This document shows, one piece after another, positions 43,326-51,227 of a stretch of DNA of 51,227 nt. Positions within the stretch are counted from its first letter, which is position 1. Each line of letters starts with the position of its first letter. The DNA comes from Nitrosomonadales bacterium (GTDB taxonomy: Bacteria > Pseudomonadota > Gammaproteobacteria > Burkholderiales > Gallionellaceae), in NCBI GenBank assembly GCA_023259065.1, contig JAHFQY010000015.1, forward strand, positions 1-51,227, written 5' to 3'. Position numbers and translations under genes: made by a program. The notes beneath the pieces were generated by a model. The model did not search any database, was not told where the DNA came from, and saw nothing but the letters and a program-made list of their open reading frames with translations.

Positions 43326-43772
43326 CTATTCTTTGCGCAAGCAGTCGGCCCAGTTATTGGGGGTTTCGTAGATGCGCACACGCTTCAGGTGCAGGTGGTT
43401 GTTATAGGTGGCGTGATAGGCCGCGGACAGCAACCGGAAGGCGATGGCGGCAAGATTTTCGGCAGTGGGGGGCACATCCATGATGACCGTCTTGTGGCCG
43501 GGCAGGGTGTTGAGGAAATCCAGCACCACCTTGTCGCCGCGATACACCAGAAAGGCGTGATCCCAGGCATCCACCACCTGCTCCTTGGCGATGCGCTTCA
43601 CGTCGCTAAAGTCCATCACCATGCCCTGCTCGGAAACCCCTTCCTGGGTGATGATATCGCCGGAGAGGGTGACCTCCAGCGCGTAGCGGTGGCCGTGCAG
43701 GTGTTTGCACTGGCTGGTGTGGTTGGGGATGCGGTGGCCTGCATCAAATTCCAGGCGGCGGGTGATTTGCAT
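43326..43772 (-). CDS. queD: 6-carboxy-5,6,7,8-tetrahydropterin synthase QueD
   Basis: A 148-residue pterin-synthase-fold enzyme that acts in queuosine (tRNA) biosynthesis, converting dihydroneopterin triphosphate to 6-carboxytetrahydropterin. The zinc histidines and catalytic cysteine are in FDAGHRIPNHTSQCKHLHGH; the later VDAWDHAFL and PPTAENLA motifs are typical. It follows the tgpA-like gene after 30 bases on the same strand. Other queuosine genes are not in the window. Confidence 0.93.
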   Translation of the reverse strand: MQITRRLEFDAGHRIPNHTSQCKHLHGHRYALEVTLSGDIITQEGVSEQGMVMDFSDVKRIAKEQVVDAWDHAFLVYRGDKVVLDFLNTLPGHKTVIMDVPPTAENLAAIAFRLLSAAYHATYNNHLHLKRVRIYETPNNWADCLRKE

Positions 43773-43802
43773 GGCGGTTTCAAGTTCAAGTGTAGGTGCG
43801 GA

Positions 43803-45737
43803 TTATATCTTGAATGCCGCTACCGCGCGGCGCAAGGCAAGCAAGCCATGCTTGCCGGGCTGGCTGCCATAGCGCAGAGCCAGGTAGTGCGCGGTAATGT
43901 TTTGTATGGCGGCGGCATGCTGTGGCTGGCTGCGCGCGGCGCGTGCGGCAAAATCCTGCGGCCCCTCATGCGCCGCACGCGCCAGGCCGGCGCGCGCCAG
44001 CTTGCGGCAAAATTTCAGATACAGCGCTTGCACCTGGTCTTTCCGGTGCGTGTAAAGCTGCCGCAGCATCAGCAGGGAGAGCAATCCCACCAGCACGCCG
44101 CTTCCAATCAGCAGATTGATCGCCATCTTTTGCCAGCTGATGTCTTCCATGCCCAGGCGCGTAAGAAAGGCAAACTGCCGTTCCGTGTTGTAACCCAGCA
44201 CCCACTGGTTCCACTGGTTGGTAAAGGCATCCAGATTAAAGCGCAGCTTGAGCAGCAACGGTGACTGGGTGCGCGCGAAAAAGGGCAGCACCGCGTTGTC
44301 CGGCAGGGCGGCGTTGAGGCCCATCTGCACGCGTGAGGGCGAGACTGCGGCAGTGGGGTCTGTGCGCACCCAGCCGCGGTCTTTCAGCCACACCTCTGCC
44401 CAGGCATGCGCATCCGACTGGCGCACGATGTAGTAGCCGCCGAGCTCGTTGTATTCGCCACCCTGATAGCCTGTTGCCACGCGTGCGGGTATACCCGCGG
44501 CACGCATCAGGAATACAAAGCTGGAGGCGTAGTGTTCGCAAAAACCTTTGCGTGTCTCGAACAGGAAATCATCTACCGCATGGTTGCCCAATAGCGGCGG
44601 TTCCAGCGTGTAAACAAACCCCTCGCGATTGAAATAGCGGAGTGCCGTTTGCAGGATGGCTTCATCCCCGGGCAGGCTGTTGCGCCATTCGGCGGCAAGC
44701 TGCCGCGCACGCGGATTGAAGCCGGACGGGAGTGCTGTGGCGCGCTTGAGCTGATAAGGGGCTTCTTCAACGTTGGCGCGGTAAGCCAGTTGCGAGCGCG
44801 CGTCATAGCGCATGCGCGCATTGACCGGCGCCTTGGCCAACACCTGGAAATCGTAAGTCAGTGTGGCGGGAACCGAAACCTGGGTGGGCATGTCCAGCGT
44901 GAACAGCCAGGTCTTGTTGTGCGGCTCCAGCGTTACCGTGTAGTCAACCGGGCTGGCGAGATTGTCGAGCTGTGGCTGCTTGCTGCGTATCTCCAGACCT
45001 TGCGTCCAGGTAAGGCCGTTGTAGTCCCACAGCACCGGGCCGCGCCAGTACATCTGTTCGCGCAGGGGTGCCTGGTTCCTGAATGCGACGCGAAACGCCA
45101 CAGCATCCGAGAGCGACAGCTTGCTTATGCTGCCGGGTGACATTTTGTCGTCCAGCCCGCTCTTGGCATAAGCATCCTGCGGCATGCCCCACAGCGGCCC
45201 CTGCACGCGCGGGAACAGCACAAACAGCAGCAGCGTGAGCGGTATGGCCTGCAGCAGCAGTGTTGCGGCGATGCGCAAGCGCGGCCTGAGCGCCAGCGTG
45301 CCGGTGTGCATATGCGCCCAGGTAGCCATGATCACCAGCAGGGTGAACATCATGTACAGCGCGGTGGGGATGCTCTGCGAATAGAAAAAATTGGTGATGA
45401 TGATAAAGCTGGAAAGCTGGATCAGCACCGTGGCATCGCGCGCGGTGCGCAACTCCAGCAGCTTGAGCGTGGCCAGCAGTATCAGCAGCGCCACCCCGGC
45501 TTCGCGCCCGAACAGGGTGTGAAAACTGATGAGGATGCCGCCCACACCGGCCAAGGTAATGGTGAGCAACAGCCAGCGCGGCGGTAGCGCATTGCCGGAC
45601 CAGTTCAGGTAAGTGCGCCAGGCCAGCAGCATGGCGCACACCGCCACCACCCACGGCGGCAGGTGTTCCGCATGCGGCGCGCTCACCAGCAGGATGGAGG
45701 CGACCAGGCCGTAGATGAGCGGGGCAGAAAGTTTCAT
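43803..45737 (-). CDS. TgpA-like membrane transglutaminase
   Basis: A 644-residue inner-membrane protein. Five or six hydrophobic segments fill the first 190 residues (DUF3488 region), followed by a periplasmic beta-rich part and a transglutaminase-like core (about 375-480). The Cys-His-Asp triad is visible: GFCEHYASSFVFLMRAAGIPAR, DAHAWAEV and GWVRTDPTA. One more membrane segment lies near residue 545, then a cytoplasmic tail. It overlaps the DUF58 gene by four bases. In Pseudomonas TgpA is essential, but the substrate is not settled. Confidence 0.92.
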   Translation of the reverse strand: MKLSAPLIYGLVASILLVSAPHAEHLPPWVVAVCAMLLAWRTYLNWSGNALPPRWLLLTITLAGVGGILISFHTLFGREAGVALLILLATLKLLELRTARDATVLIQLSSFIIITNFFYSQSIPTALYMMFTLLVIMATWAHMHTGTLALRPRLRIAATLLLQAIPLTLLLFVLFPRVQGPLWGMPQDAYAKSGLDDKMSPGSISKLSLSDAVAFRVAFRNQAPLREQMYWRGPVLWDYNGLTWTQGLEIRSKQPQLDNLASPVDYTVTLEPHNKTWLFTLDMPTQVSVPATLTYDFQVLAKAPVNARMRYDARSQLAYRANVEEAPYQLKRATALPSGFNPRARQLAAEWRNSLPGDEAILQTALRYFNREGFVYTLEPPLLGNHAVDDFLFETRKGFCEHYASSFVFLMRAAGIPARVATGYQGGEYNELGGYYIVRQSDAHAWAEVWLKDRGWVRTDPTAAVSPSRVQMGLNAALPDNAVLPFFARTQSPLLLKLRFNLDAFTNQWNQWVLGYNTERQFAFLTRLGMEDISWQKMAINLLIGSGVLVGLLSLLMLRQLYTHRKDQVQALYLKFCRKLARAGLARAAHEGPQDFAARAARSQPQHAAAIQNITAHYLALRYGSQPGKHGLLALRRAVAAFKI

Positions 45738-46693
45738 GATTGACCTGCACCCAGGCCAAATAGCGCCAGTGACTGCAGGCAGGTTTCACGGTGGGTGGTG
45801 CCGATGTCTGGTGCAAGTTCAGTTCCGGGCAGGCGCAGGCCGTAGCGCAGCTGGGCAGCATCCGCATCCAGCACCCAGCGCGTCAGCATCTCCAGCTTGC
45901 GTTCAGTGTCTGCATGCGGGAGGAGTGACCAGTCCAGCCACAGTTCATGTCCCTGCGTGGCACTGAACTGTTTGACCATCAATCCCTGTTCGCGCGCCAA
46001 AGCTTTCCAGGCAATGCGTGGCAATGCATCTCCTGCGACATAACTGCGCAGCCCGGCAAAATCTTCATCGCCGCTGCTGATGAGCTTGCCAGCGCCTTCC
46101 TGTGCGGTGCTGGCCGGCAAGGGGTGCGGGGCGGCCGGCTTGGGGTAGACCAGCGCGCGTGTGTCGAAATGCAGGTAGGACCAGGCATGAAACAGCCCCA
46201 GTGGAAACTCGGTGTACAGCGTCAGGCGCCCGCTGGAGAGCCAGCCGCGTTGTGTTGCGGGAATGGAAAGCTGCACGCGCGTGCTGTGCTGTGCCGGCAG
46301 GTCGAAGGTGGTGGTGTGGCCTGCGGCATCGCGCAGCGTCAGCTGGTGGCGTGGCAGCTCACTGTGGTTGTGGAAATGGAATACGAACCAGGCAGGGTCT
46401 CCGGCAAATGCCGGCTCGACGCGGCCCGCGCGAATTTCCAGTTGCGCCATGTTGCGGAAGGCATGCAGCATGGACATCGCCGCGGCCGTGGCGAGCAGGA
46501 AGGTGAGCACGTAGCCGAGGCTGAGGTTGTAGTTGATGTCGCCTAGCAGCATCAGCAGCAACACAAAGCCGAAGCCTAGTCCCTGACGGGTGGGCAGGAT
46601 GAAGATGCGGCGCTGGTTGAGCGTGACCGTGCCGCTCTCGATCTTCGGGCGGAACAGCCAGGTGCGGAATTTTTGTTGGAGTGCGGCGAACAC
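45734..46693 (-). CDS. DUF58 membrane protein
   Basis: A 319-residue protein with two membrane segments (about 38-75) and the DUF58 core EDFAGLRSYVAGDALPRIAWKALAR near residue 215. A VWA-like arrangement is typical of the family, and it acts with MoxR ATPases as chaperone or complex-assembly factors. It sits between moxR (10 bases upstream) and tgpA (four-base overlap), the classic moxR-DUF58-tgpA trio. Confidence 0.92.
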   Translation of the reverse strand: MFAALQQKFRTWLFRPKIESGTVTLNQRRIFILPTRQGLGFGFVLLLMLLGDINYNLSLGYVLTFLLATAAAMSMLHAFRNMAQLEIRAGRVEPAFAGDPAWFVFHFHNHSELPRHQLTLRDAAGHTTTFDLPAQHSTRVQLSIPATQRGWLSSGRLTLYTEFPLGLFHAWSYLHFDTRALVYPKPAAPHPLPASTAQEGAGKLISSGDEDFAGLRSYVAGDALPRIAWKALAREQGLMVKQFSATQGHELWLDWSLLPHADTERKLEMLTRWVLDADAAQLRYGLRLPGTELAPDIGTTHRETCLQSLALFGLGAGQS

Positions 46694-46703
46694 GCGCCAG
46701 CTC

Positions 46704-47636
46704 CTAGGGAATCGCCACCGCTTCGATCAACTCGCGCGCCAGCTTGTCGCCATCCGATGTCTGCACGTCCTGCACGCTTTGCAGGCGGTGGCTGGCCACG
46801 CCGGGCAATACGGTCTGGATGTCCTCCGGGATGACGGCGTTACGGCCGTGCAGCAGTGCCCAGGCACGGGCGGCGGCGAGCAGCGAGAGGCCGGCGCGGG
46901 GCGACAGTCCATGCACATAGCGTGCGGACTCGCGCGTGTGGCGCAGAATGGCCTGCACGTAGTCGAGCAGGGCGGGCGAAGCATGTACCTGCTTCACCTG
47001 TTGTTGCAGGGCAAGCAGCTCGGCTGCCTGCATCTGCGGTTGCAGCCTGGCCACGATCTCGCGCCGCTCTACGCCGGCAAGCAGGCCGCGTTCGGCCTGC
47101 GCATCCGGGTAGCCCAGCTGGATGCGCATGAGGAAACGGTCCAGTTGCGACTCCGGCAGAGGGAAGGTGCCGATCTGGTGGGTGGGGTTCTGCGTGGCAA
47201 TCACGAAGAAGGGTTCGGGCAACGGGCGGGTGATACCCTCGGTGGTGACCTGCTGCTCCTCCATGGCTTCCAGCAGGGCGCTCTGCGTCTTGGGGGTGGC
47301 GCGGTTCACCTCGTCCGCCAGAATCATCTGCGCAAAGATGGGGCCGGGGTGGAACTTGAATTCCCCGTTACCGGAAGCAGCGCTGTCGCGCTGGAAGATC
47401 GATACGCCCAGAATGTCGGCCGGCAGCATGTCGCTGGTGAACTGGATGCGCGCAAACTGCAGGCCCAGTGTGCGCGCCAGCACATGCGCCAGCGTGGTCT
47501 TGCCCACGCCAGGCAGATCCTCGATCAGCAGGTGGCCGCGCGCCAGCAAACAGGCCAGCGCCAGCCTGATCTGGTGCGGCTTGCCGAGGATGACCTGTTC
47601 AGTCTGGGCGATGACGTTGTGCAGCAATGTGCTCAT
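46704..47636 (-). CDS. MoxR-family AAA+ ATPase
   Basis: A 310-residue MoxR ATPase. Walker A is LPGVGKTTLA, Walker B is ILADEVNRATPKTQSALLEAMEE, and sensor 1 lies in FFVIATQNPTHQIGTFPLPE. The C-terminal lid carries SPRAGLSLLAAARAWALL. MoxR proteins act as metal-insertion or assembly chaperones. ATG 47636 is chosen because it has AAGG upstream and aligns with the family start. The DUF58 gene follows at 10 bases. Confidence 0.94.
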   Translation of the reverse strand: MSTLLHNVIAQTEQVILGKPHQIRLALACLLARGHLLIEDLPGVGKTTLAHVLARTLGLQFARIQFTSDMLPADILGVSIFQRDSAASGNGEFKFHPGPIFAQMILADEVNRATPKTQSALLEAMEEQQVTTEGITRPLPEPFFVIATQNPTHQIGTFPLPESQLDRFLMRIQLGYPDAQAERGLLAGVERREIVARLQPQMQAAELLALQQQVKQVHASPALLDYVQAILRHTRESARYVHGLSPRAGLSLLAAARAWALLHGRNAVIPEDIQTVLPGVASHRLQSVQDVQTSDGDKLARELIEAVAIP

Positions 47637-47646
47637 GTGGCTTGCC

Positions 47647-48018
47647 TTATTCAAACAGGATGGCGGCAACCACCTTGCGGCCTTCGTCCATCAGGATGTT
47701 GTAGGTGCGGCAGGCAGCGGGGGTGGTCATGAATTCCACGCCTATTCCGGCATCGCTCAGCGCGCGGTATAGCCGGGGGTGGGCAAAACGGTGTTCGGTG
47801 CCGCTGCCCAGCAGCAGCACCTCGGGTTTTAGCGCCAGGAAATATTCAAAATGGGCCTCGCCCAAGGCGGCAAAGGTAGTGGCAGGCCAGTCACTGAGCA
47901 CCTGTTGCGGGACAACCACGATGGGGCGTTCAAATCGCTCGTTGCTTACCGTAACATAGCCAGGGCCATGTGCGGTAAAAACCTTCTGGTCGGGATTGAG
48001 GGTAAGGCTGATTTTCAA
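47647..48018 (-). CDS. Mth938-like (DUF498) protein
   Basis: A 123-residue small alpha/beta protein of the Mth938/NDUFAF3-like family. Marks are the late VLLLGSGTEHRF and GIGVEFMTTPAACRTYNILMDEGRKV. A TTG start at 48018 with GGAG seven bases upstream gives MKISLTLNPDQ; a longer frame to 48075 lacks such a signal. The mitochondrial relative is a complex I assembly factor; the bacterial role is unknown. It is divergent from alaA and probably heads the moxR transcript. Confidence 0.82.
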   Translation of the reverse strand: MKISLTLNPDQKVFTAHGPGYVTVSNERFERPIVVVPQQVLSDWPATTFAALGEAHFEYFLALKPEVLLLGSGTEHRFAHPRLYRALSDAGIGVEFMTTPAACRTYNILMDEGRKVVAAILFE

Positions 48019-48140
48019 GGGGTATCTCCAATTTGCCGCAATGGCGCTGCTCGGATAGAATTGCGCCCTTTGCAAGCTGTTGTTTCATGCGGATTCTACC
48101 GGATTCGCCCACGCTGAAACATTACACCCGAAAGAGCACC

Positions 48141-49412
48141 GTGAAACAAGCCAATACACCAGATACCGATACCTCTGTGCGCCCCGTGCAGAAATCCGCC
48201 AAGCTGGCCAACGTCTGCTACGACATCCGCGGCCCGGTGATGGCGCGCGCCAAGCAGATGGAGGAGGACGGTCATCGCATCATCAAGCTGAACATAGGCA
48301 ACCTGGCGCCATTCGGCTTTGAGGCGCCGGAAGAAATCCAGCAGGACGTGATACACAACCTGCCCAACTCTTCCGGTTACTCCGATTCAAAAGGCCTTTT
48401 CGCCGCACGCAAGGCCATCATGCACTATTCGCAGCAGAAGAAAATTGCCGGCGTGGGCATGGAAGATATTTTCATCGGCAACGGCGCTTCCGAGCTGATC
48501 GTGATGTCGATGCAGGGCCTGCTCAATACCGGTGACGAAGTGCTGGTGCCGGCCCCCGATTATCCCCTGTGGACGGCTGCGGTAACGCTGGCCGGCGGCA
48601 CGCCGCGCCATTACCTGTGCGACGAGCAGAACGACTGGATGCCGGACCTGAAGGACATGCGCAGCAAGATCAGCAAGAACACGCGCGCCATCGTCATCAT
48701 CAACCCCAACAACCCCACCGGCGCGCTGTATTCGGATGAGCTGCTGCTGGAGATCATCAAGATTGCACGCGAGCATCAGCTGATCATTTTTGCCGACGAG
48801 ATTTACGACAAGGTGCTGTACGACGGCGTGTCGCATACGTCGATAGCCTCGCTGGCCGACGATGTGCTGTTTGTGACGCTCAATGGCCTGTCGAAAAACT
48901 ACCGTGCCTGCGGCTACCGCTCGGGCTGGATGATCGTTTCCGGCGCCAAGAAGAACGCGCAGGATTACCTCGACGGCCTCAACATCCTTGCTTCGATGCG
49001 TTTGTGCTCCAACGTGCCGGGGCAATTCGCCATTCAGACCGCGCTGGGTGGCTACCAGAGCATCAACGATCTGGTGGCACCCGGTGGAAGGCTGGCCAAG
49101 CAGCGCGACCTTGCTTACGACATGCTCACCGCGATTCCCGGTGTGAGCTGCGTCAAGCCCAAGGCAGCGCTGTACCTGTTTCCACGCCTCGATCCGAAGA
49201 TGTATCCGATCGCGGACGACCAGAAGTTCATCCTCGAGCTGCTGGAAACCGAGAAGGTGCTGGTGGTGCAGGGCACAGGCTTTAACTGGCCGCACACCGA
49301 TCATTTGCGCATCGTGTTCCTGCCCAACACGGATGATCTGACCGAGGCGATCAGCCGCATTGCACGCTTTCTGGAGAGCTACCGCAAGCGCCATGGCACA
49401 GATAAGGCGTGA
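48141..49412 (+). CDS. alaA: Alanine/pyruvate aminotransferase AlaA
   Basis: A 423-residue class I PLP aminotransferase that makes alanine from pyruvate and glutamate. Marks are KLNIGNLAPFGF, YSDSKGLFAARKAI, the pyridine ring motif IINPNNPTGALYS, FADEIYDKVLYDG and the Schiff-base lysine in NGLSKNYRACGYRSGW. GTG 48141 gives a good ribosome binding region (AAAGAG); an ATG at 48087 is possible but adds an unrelated leader. Its TGA stop is the first part of a GTGAAAN heptad repeat. The gene order alaA-hom-thrC fits amino-acid metabolism. Confidence 0.92.
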   Translation: MKQANTPDTDTSVRPVQKSAKLANVCYDIRGPVMARAKQMEEDGHRIIKLNIGNLAPFGFEAPEEIQQDVIHNLPNSSGYSDSKGLFAARKAIMHYSQQKKIAGVGMEDIFIGNGASELIVMSMQGLLNTGDEVLVPAPDYPLWTAAVTLAGGTPRHYLCDEQNDWMPDLKDMRSKISKNTRAIVIINPNNPTGALYSDELLLEIIKIAREHQLIIFADEIYDKVLYDGVSHTSIASLADDVLFVTLNGLSKNYRACGYRSGWMIVSGAKKNAQDYLDGLNILASMRLCSNVPGQFAIQTALGGYQSINDLVAPGGRLAKQRDLAYDMLTAIPGVSCVKPKAALYLFPRLDPKMYPIADDQKFILELLETEKVLVVQGTGFNWPHTDHLRIVFLPNTDDLTEAISRIARFLESYRKRHGTDKA

Positions 49413-49501
49413 AACGTGAAAGGTGAAATGTGAAACGCAAAATCGTCATCACACCTCACCTCCCACGTTTCACATTTCGCATTTCACATTTCACTTTTCA
49501 C
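49409..49501. repeat. Palindromic heptad-repeat element between alaA and hom
   Basis: Four direct GTGAAAN heptads (49409-49436) face five complementary NTTTCAC heptads (49467-49501, one with a single change) across 30 bases. The element begins inside the alaA stop codon and ends 12 bases before the hom start. Together with 5031-5131 it defines a repeat family whose heptad number varies between arms and copies. Confidence 0.8.
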
Positions 49502-49513
49502 ATGATTTAAGCT

Positions 49514-50827
49514 ATGAAACCAATCAATGTAGGCCTGTTAGGCATCGGCACCGTAGGCGGTGGCACTTTTACCGTACTGGAGCGCAACGCGGAAGAGATC
49601 AGCCGCCGCGCCGGACGCCCGATCAAGATCAGCATCGTCGCCGATAAAAATCTGGAGCTGGCAAAGCAGGTGACGCATGGCGCCTGCCGTGTAACAGACG
49701 ACGCATTTGCCGTGGTGAACGACCCGGAAGTGGATATCGTGGTCGAGCTGATCGGCGGCTACGGTGTGGCCAAGGAGCTGGTGCTCAAGGCCATCAATAA
49801 TGGCAAGCATGTGGTCACCGCCAACAAGGCGCTGCTGGCCGTGCACGGCAACGAAATCTTCGCAGCGGCGCAGCAGAAGCGCGTGATGGTGGCCTTCGAG
49901 GCCGCCGTGGCCGGCGGCATCCCCATCATCAAGGCGCTGCGCGAAGGCCTCTCAGCCAACCGCATCGAGTGGATCGCCGGCATCATCAACGGTACCACCA
50001 ACTTCATCCTGTCCGAGATGCGCGACAAGGGGCTGAGCTTTGATACCGTGCTGAAAGAGGCGCAGCGCCTGGGCTATGCGGAAGCCGACCCGACCTTCGA
50101 CATCGAAGGCGTGGACGCCGCGCACAAGATCACCATACTCGCATCGCTGGCCTTCGGCATTCCGATGCAGTTCGACAAGGCGTATATCGAGGGCATCTCC
50201 AAGCTGGATGCCACCGACATCAAGTATGCCGAGCAGTTGGGCTACCGCATTAAATTATTGGGCATCACCAAACGCACCGACGAAGGTGTGGAGCTGCGCG
50301 TGCATCCCACGCTGATCCCGGCCAAGCGCCTGATCGCCAATGTGGAAGGCGCGATGAACGCGGTGCTGGTGCAGGGCGATGCCGTGGGCGCGACGCTGTA
50401 TTACGGCAAGGGCGCGGGCGCCGAGCCTACCGCCAGCGCGGTGATCGCCGACCTGGTGGACGTGACGCGCATGCACACCGCCGACCCGCAAAACCGCGTG
50501 CCACACCTGGCGTTCCAGCCCAACCAGCTGGCCGACCTGAAGATACTGCCGATCGACGAAGTGCAGACCAGCTATTACCTGCGCCTGCGCGTGCAGGACA
50601 AGCCAGGCGTGCTGGCCGATATCACGCGCATCCTGGCGGACGAGCAGATTTCCATCGACGCGGTGATCCAGAAGGAGCCGGGCGAAGGCGAAGACCAGAC
50701 CGACCTCATTATGCTCAGCCATTTGACGCGCGAGAAACGCATCAATGCGGCGATCGCCAAGATCGAAGCGCTGAAGGTGGTGGCCGGCAAGGTGACGCGC
50801 ATACGCCTGGAAGAGCTGGGGAAATAA
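49514..50827 (+). CDS. hom: Homoserine dehydrogenase
   Basis: A 437-residue NAD(P)H-dependent enzyme that reduces aspartate semialdehyde to homoserine, the branch point to threonine and methionine. The Rossmann loop is VGLLGIGTVGGGTF near the start; the catalytic core has AGIINGTTNFILSEM and AEADPTFDIEGVDAAHK. A C-terminal ACT domain (about 350-437) with LRVQDKPGVLADITRIL probably binds threonine for feedback. It is followed by thrC after about 167 bases of repeat element. Confidence 0.96.
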   Translation: MKPINVGLLGIGTVGGGTFTVLERNAEEISRRAGRPIKISIVADKNLELAKQVTHGACRVTDDAFAVVNDPEVDIVVELIGGYGVAKELVLKAINNGKHVVTANKALLAVHGNEIFAAAQQKRVMVAFEAAVAGGIPIIKALREGLSANRIEWIAGIINGTTNFILSEMRDKGLSFDTVLKEAQRLGYAEADPTFDIEGVDAAHKITILASLAFGIPMQFDKAYIEGISKLDATDIKYAEQLGYRIKLLGITKRTDEGVELRVHPTLIPAKRLIANVEGAMNAVLVQGDAVGATLYYGKGAGAEPTASAVIADLVDVTRMHTADPQNRVPHLAFQPNQLADLKILPIDEVQTSYYLRLRVQDKPGVLADITRILADEQISIDAVIQKEPGEGEDQTDLIMLSHLTREKRINAAIAKIEALKVVAGKVTRIRLEELGK

Positions 50828-50836
50828 AACAAACAA

Positions 50837-50979
50837 TGTAGGTTGGGTTAGCCGCTTGCGGCGTAACCCAACAAGCTGTCTGGCGATTACAAATAATTGT
50901 TGGGTTACGCTGCGCTAACCAGCGACTTGCCGCTTTAGCGGCTTAGTCGAATGGCTATGCAAAGCTAACCCAACCTACA
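50837..50979. repeat. 143-bp palindromic repeat between hom and thrC
   Basis: Perfect 16-bp arms (TGTAGGTTGGGTTAGC at 50837-50852 and its complement at 50964-50979) enclose further hairpins: TTGGGTTA-GCCGC with its near complement (50843-50871) and GGTTACGC/GCGCTAACC (50903-50920). The GGTTGGGTTA/TAACCCAACC design resembles widespread proteobacterial intergenic repeats. It ends 15 bases before the thrC start. Confidence 0.8.
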
Positions 50980-50994
50980 TGAAGCGAGCATCCG

Positions 50995-51227
50995 ATGAAA
51001 TATATATCTACCCGCGGCAACGCGCCCGCCAAGACCTTTACCGAAATTCTGCTGGGCGGCCTTGCTCCCGATGGCGGCCTGTATCTGCCGGAACAATACC
51101 CGCAGGTGACACGCGCCGAGCTGGATGCCATGCGCAACATGAGCTATGCCGAGCTGGCGTATGCCGTGCTGTCCAAATTTGCCACGGATATCCCGGCTGC
51201 GGATCTGAAAGCCATTATCGACAAGAC
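50995..51227 (+). CDS. thrC: Threonine synthase (partial, 5' part)
   Basis: The first 77 codons of a PLP-dependent threonine synthase: MKYISTRGNAPAKTFTEILL and GLAPDGGLYLPEQYP are the characteristic N-terminal segments. The PLP lysine lies beyond the window. It follows hom, giving the usual hom-thrC pair that converts aspartate semialdehyde to threonine via homoserine phosphate. No ATP-dependent homoserine kinase lies between them. Confidence 0.93.
   Translation, partial: MKYISTRGNAPAKTFTEILLGGLAPDGGLYLPEQYPQVTRAELDAMRNMSYAELAYAVLSKFATDIPAADLKAIIDK

Noticed and set aside
1-51227. tRNA or rRNA genes
   Set aside because: No cloverleaf with TTC-loop sequence or rRNA core segment was noticed in the gaps between genes; a covariance scan would confirm.

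Overview
This window reads as a chromosomal segment of a Gram-negative betaproteobacterium, probably an environmental, chemolithotroph-like member of the Nitrosomonadales (Gallionellaceae-like). That placement is inferred from gene order and protein character, namely trmJ-cysE-iscRSUA-hscBA-fdx-iscX, an Mth938-like gene divergent from alaA-hom-thrC, ispD-ispF-tsaB-rimI, a class II ribonucleotide reductase and a DsrC-like protein. No database search was possible. I see no rRNA, tRNA, prophage, transposase or CRISPR array. Genes are dense, and the accessory features are an intein, palindromic intergenic repeats and many signalling genes.

Layout: 1-1.6 kb holds the 5' end of an unknown gene, a secreted protein of unknown function and suhB. 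1.65-9.3 kb holds trmJ, cysE and the complete ISC iron-sulfur cluster system, preceded by a strong promoter that overlaps a likely IscR site, and followed by dsbB. 9.6-13.6 kb is an adenosylcobalamin-dependent ribonucleotide reductase (nrdJ) whose radical-site cysteine is split by a full-length LAGLIDADG intein. 13.7-23.9 kb holds a membrane GGDEF-EAL protein, an orphan GspE/PilB-type ATPase, a small membrane protein, an APH-like/AAA fusion kinase, a class I aldolase, an HDOD protein, a probable outer-membrane barrel and a patatin-like lipoprotein. 24.0-25.9 kb is a small redox/sulfur-flavoured operon (DsrC-like, SirB2-like, hemerythrin-like), divergent from a MarR regulator with a palindromic operator candidate between them. 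25.9-36.1 kb is a minus-strand run: potassium channel, serB, PilZ protein, mfd, djlA-like and a large PAS/GAF/GGDEF protein. 36.2-40.4 kb is a plus-strand run: ispD, ispF, tsaB, rimI, an iron-sulfur uracil-DNA glycosylase and a PleD-like response regulator. 40.5-48.0 kb runs on minus: a Rossmann-GGDEF fusion, an MBL hydrolase, an HDOD protein, queD, tgpA-like, DUF58, moxR and an Mth938-like gene. 48.1 kb to the end holds alaA, hom and the start of thrC.

Themes: iron-sulfur assembly together with iron-sulfur and redox clients; an unusually dense c-di-GMP set (four GGDEF proteins, one with EAL, plus a PilZ protein); and at least six loci of palindromic repeats, one inside the isc operon and one translated within mfd. 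The observations I rate highest are the Rossmann-GGDEF fusion (a candidate NAD(H)-sensing diguanylate cyclase), the intein at the catalytic thiyl-radical cysteine of NrdJ, and the MarR/DsrC-like/SirB2/hemerythrin locus whose DsrC-like protein keeps one redox cysteine but has Trp at the other position.
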